DNA of 51,182 nucleotides, taken from positions 1 to 51,182 of the forward strand of contig JAJUFC010000018.1 in assembly GCA_029263855.1 (NCBI GenBank), read 5' to 3'. Under the pieces are notes generated by a model that was not told the origin of the DNA, searched no databases, and worked only from the letters and a program-made list of their open reading frames with translations. Both the position numbers and the translations under genes were made by a program. Below, piece after piece: positions 50,061-51,182 of this stretch (positions are counted from its first letter, which is position 1; each line of letters opens with the position of its first letter). The stretch is from Candidatus Thermochlorobacteriaceae bacterium. Lineage in GTDB: Bacteria; Bacteroidota; Chlorobiia; Chlorobiales; Thermochlorobacteraceae.

Positions 50061-51182
50061 ATGAACTACCAAAAGTTTTTTCAAATTATTGCGATTTTAA
50101 TATTCACTTTATCATCATCTCTGCATTCACAGCAGGTTGTATTTTCCAATTGGTTTCCTGCGTCAGATAGAAGAGATGTGGGCTTTATTAAAACCACAAT
50201 CTTTAGACCTGGAGAATTACCTATAATTGCCACGCCGGTTGTTCCTTTTACTTTGAATCTCAGACAGGACGAGGTCATCAGGGGAGAGGCTGTCGACCAA
50301 GGAGAATTTGGCCCAGATGGTTATGTTTGCATTTGGAATCTTAAACCTTCTTCAATGAGCAACGCAATAGCAATGCAGAGTCACCACATAAGTAAATGGC
50401 ATCTGAAATTTGATGGAAATGACGAATTAGTAGCGGTGCCGGAATTCTCAAGAATTCGCGACGTAGGCTACAGTCCCGGCTTTACGATTCGAAGCTACAC
50501 AATGCTATTGCGGCAATGCACATTGACTGTCAAAGGAGAATATGAAAATCCCCCCTTTGGTGCTGGGGGTGAATTCTCTGTTGCTCCAAACATTGGTTTT
50601 GTTGAAAAAGAGCCATTCTCTGCGAATGCAATAGACAGCGTTCAAAACAACGGAACTTGGTATTTCTTTGATCGTTGGATAGATACGTCTGTTGAAAATC
50701 CTACTCCTAAACACTTGACGAGACCAATAACAAATCAAAATGTAAACAGACAAATAACCGCCCTCTACCGACGCAAAAGAATTATAACCTTGAGTGAAAA
50801 TTCTAACGATAATGGAATTTTACTCAATGCATTACAGTACGGTGTGAGATTTGAGCAAAATATTACACTCACAGCTAATGCTACAGTTACAGACAACTTC
50901 GGGCGTATTTACTACTTCCAAAAATGGTCAGATGGAGACGCACTCCGAACCAAAACTTTCTCAAACATTACAACAGATGAAACAGTTACTGCAGAGTATA
51001 AAGGCTTCCGGCTCTCCACCATTCCCGACTTGGCGGGCAAGAGCGGGGGCAGTCGCACGGCGGCGATTGACGCCACCAATTCCAACCTTTGGTATCAGGT
51101 CTATGAATCCAACAACGCGATATGGCTCTCCTACTCGACCAACGCGGGCGCAAGTTGGCAACCCGAACTTAAACTTGGCGAC
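50061..51182 (+). CDS. Secreted protein, 3' end outside window (374+ residues), InlB-like repeats then a BNR/Asp-box-like region
   Basis: The frame from ATG at 50061 stays open to the last base, so the gene continues beyond the window. A signal peptide MNYQKFFQIIAILIFTLSSSLHSQ is evident. Residues about 170-310 contain two bacterial-repeat-like units with W-(F)-x-W endings (GTWYFFDRWIDTS...TRPITNQNVNRQITALYRR; GRIYYFQKWSDGDALRTKTF...TVTAEYKG). At about residue 314 the sequence enters a BNR/Asp-box type segment (SLLWYQV-like NLWYQVYESNN, YSTNAGASWQPE). At this same point the base composition jumps: 22 of 60 G/C at 50941-51000, but 41 of 60 at 51001-51060. This suggests that the gene is a mosaic of two origins. 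A T9SS tail would be expected downstream but is not visible. Confidence 0.72.
   Translation, partial: MNYQKFFQIIAILIFTLSSSLHSQQVVFSNWFPASDRRDVGFIKTTIFRPGELPIIATPVVPFTLNLRQDEVIRGEAVDQGEFGPDGYVCIWNLKPSSMSNAIAMQSHHISKWHLKFDGNDELVAVPEFSRIRDVGYSPGFTIRSYTMLLRQCTLTVKGEYENPPFGAGGEFSVAPNIGFVEKEPFSANAIDSVQNNGTWYFFDRWIDTSVENPTPKHLTRPITNQNVNRQITALYRRKRIITLSENSNDNGILLNALQYGVRFEQNITLTANATVTDNFGRIYYFQKWSDGDALRTKTFSNITTDETVTAEYKGFRLSTIPDLAGKSGGSRTAAIDATNSNLWYQVYESNNAIWLSYSTNAGASWQPELKLGD

Noticed and set aside
1-51182. CRISPR array, tRNA, rRNA, transposase or prophage genes
   Set aside because: Looked for in both strands; no regular spacer-repeat series, no cloverleaf and no matching protein family was seen.

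Overview
The window looks like a chromosome segment from the Chlorobiota/Ignavibacteriota side of the Bacteroidota-Chlorobiota group. The main clue is a set of secreted proteins ending in a type IX secretion (T9SS) sorting domain of the 'YPNPFNPTT...YDVLGK...ASGVYFYRL' kind, together with PorV/PorQ-like and TonB-dependent outer-membrane proteins and mostly weak ribosome binding sites. The exact lineage is inferred, not proven. No rRNA, tRNA, CRISPR array, transposase or prophage gene was seen.

Layout. (1) 1-8.1 kb, plus strand, mainly housekeeping: the tail of a T9SS cargo gene with a terminator, a UvrD/PcrA-type helicase, a secreted lipoprotein nuclease, aspartate kinase, a small four-repeat MshEN-like protein, and dnaX. 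dnaX is split at a run of ten A residues in the way expected for programmed -1 frameshifting or transcriptional slippage (gamma 407 aa, tau about 606 aa). (2) 8.1-39 kb, all minus strand: one long uronate and pectin-type carbohydrate locus. Read in the direction of transcription it starts with cytoplasmic beta-glucuronidase (uidA). Next comes an envelope module: TonB-dependent receptor, large T9SS cargo protein, PorV/PorQ-like barrel, Asp-box lipoprotein and a beta-helix protein, closed by a terminator. After that come a second beta-helix T9SS protein, a secreted GH2 enzyme, a sodium/solute symporter, an ExuT-like carrier, a Tat-exported enolase-superfamily enzyme and a GH28 protein. The locus ends with the cytoplasmic pathway uxaB, manD, a DASS carrier, uxaA, uxaC, eda and kdgK. 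(3) 39-42.9 kb: a GntR/LacI chimeric regulator, divergent from a secreted GH16 beta-glucanase that is followed by a Uma2-type nuclease and a FabL-like reductase. (4) 42.9-47.2 kb: a TerC-family membrane protein, a VWA membrane protein and an LptF/LptG permease. (5) 47.2 kb to the end: envelope lipoproteins and a cut-off secreted protein in DNA that becomes clearly AT-rich, then switches abruptly to GC-rich inside the last gene.

How the genes fit together (inference from families): extracellular or surface enzymes (GH28, GH2, beta-helix proteins, GH16) and the TonB receptor release and import uronate-containing sugars. Three inner-membrane carriers bring uronates or uronides into the cell. UidA frees glucuronate. 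UxaC, UxaB and UxaA turn galacturonate into 2-keto-3-deoxygluconate, and ManD would make the same product from mannonate. KdgK and Eda then yield pyruvate and glyceraldehyde-3-phosphate. No SusC/SusD pair and no fructuronate reductase (UxuB) is visible. A pair of matching operator-like sites, one just before uidA and one just before the regulator gene, ties the regulator to the locus.
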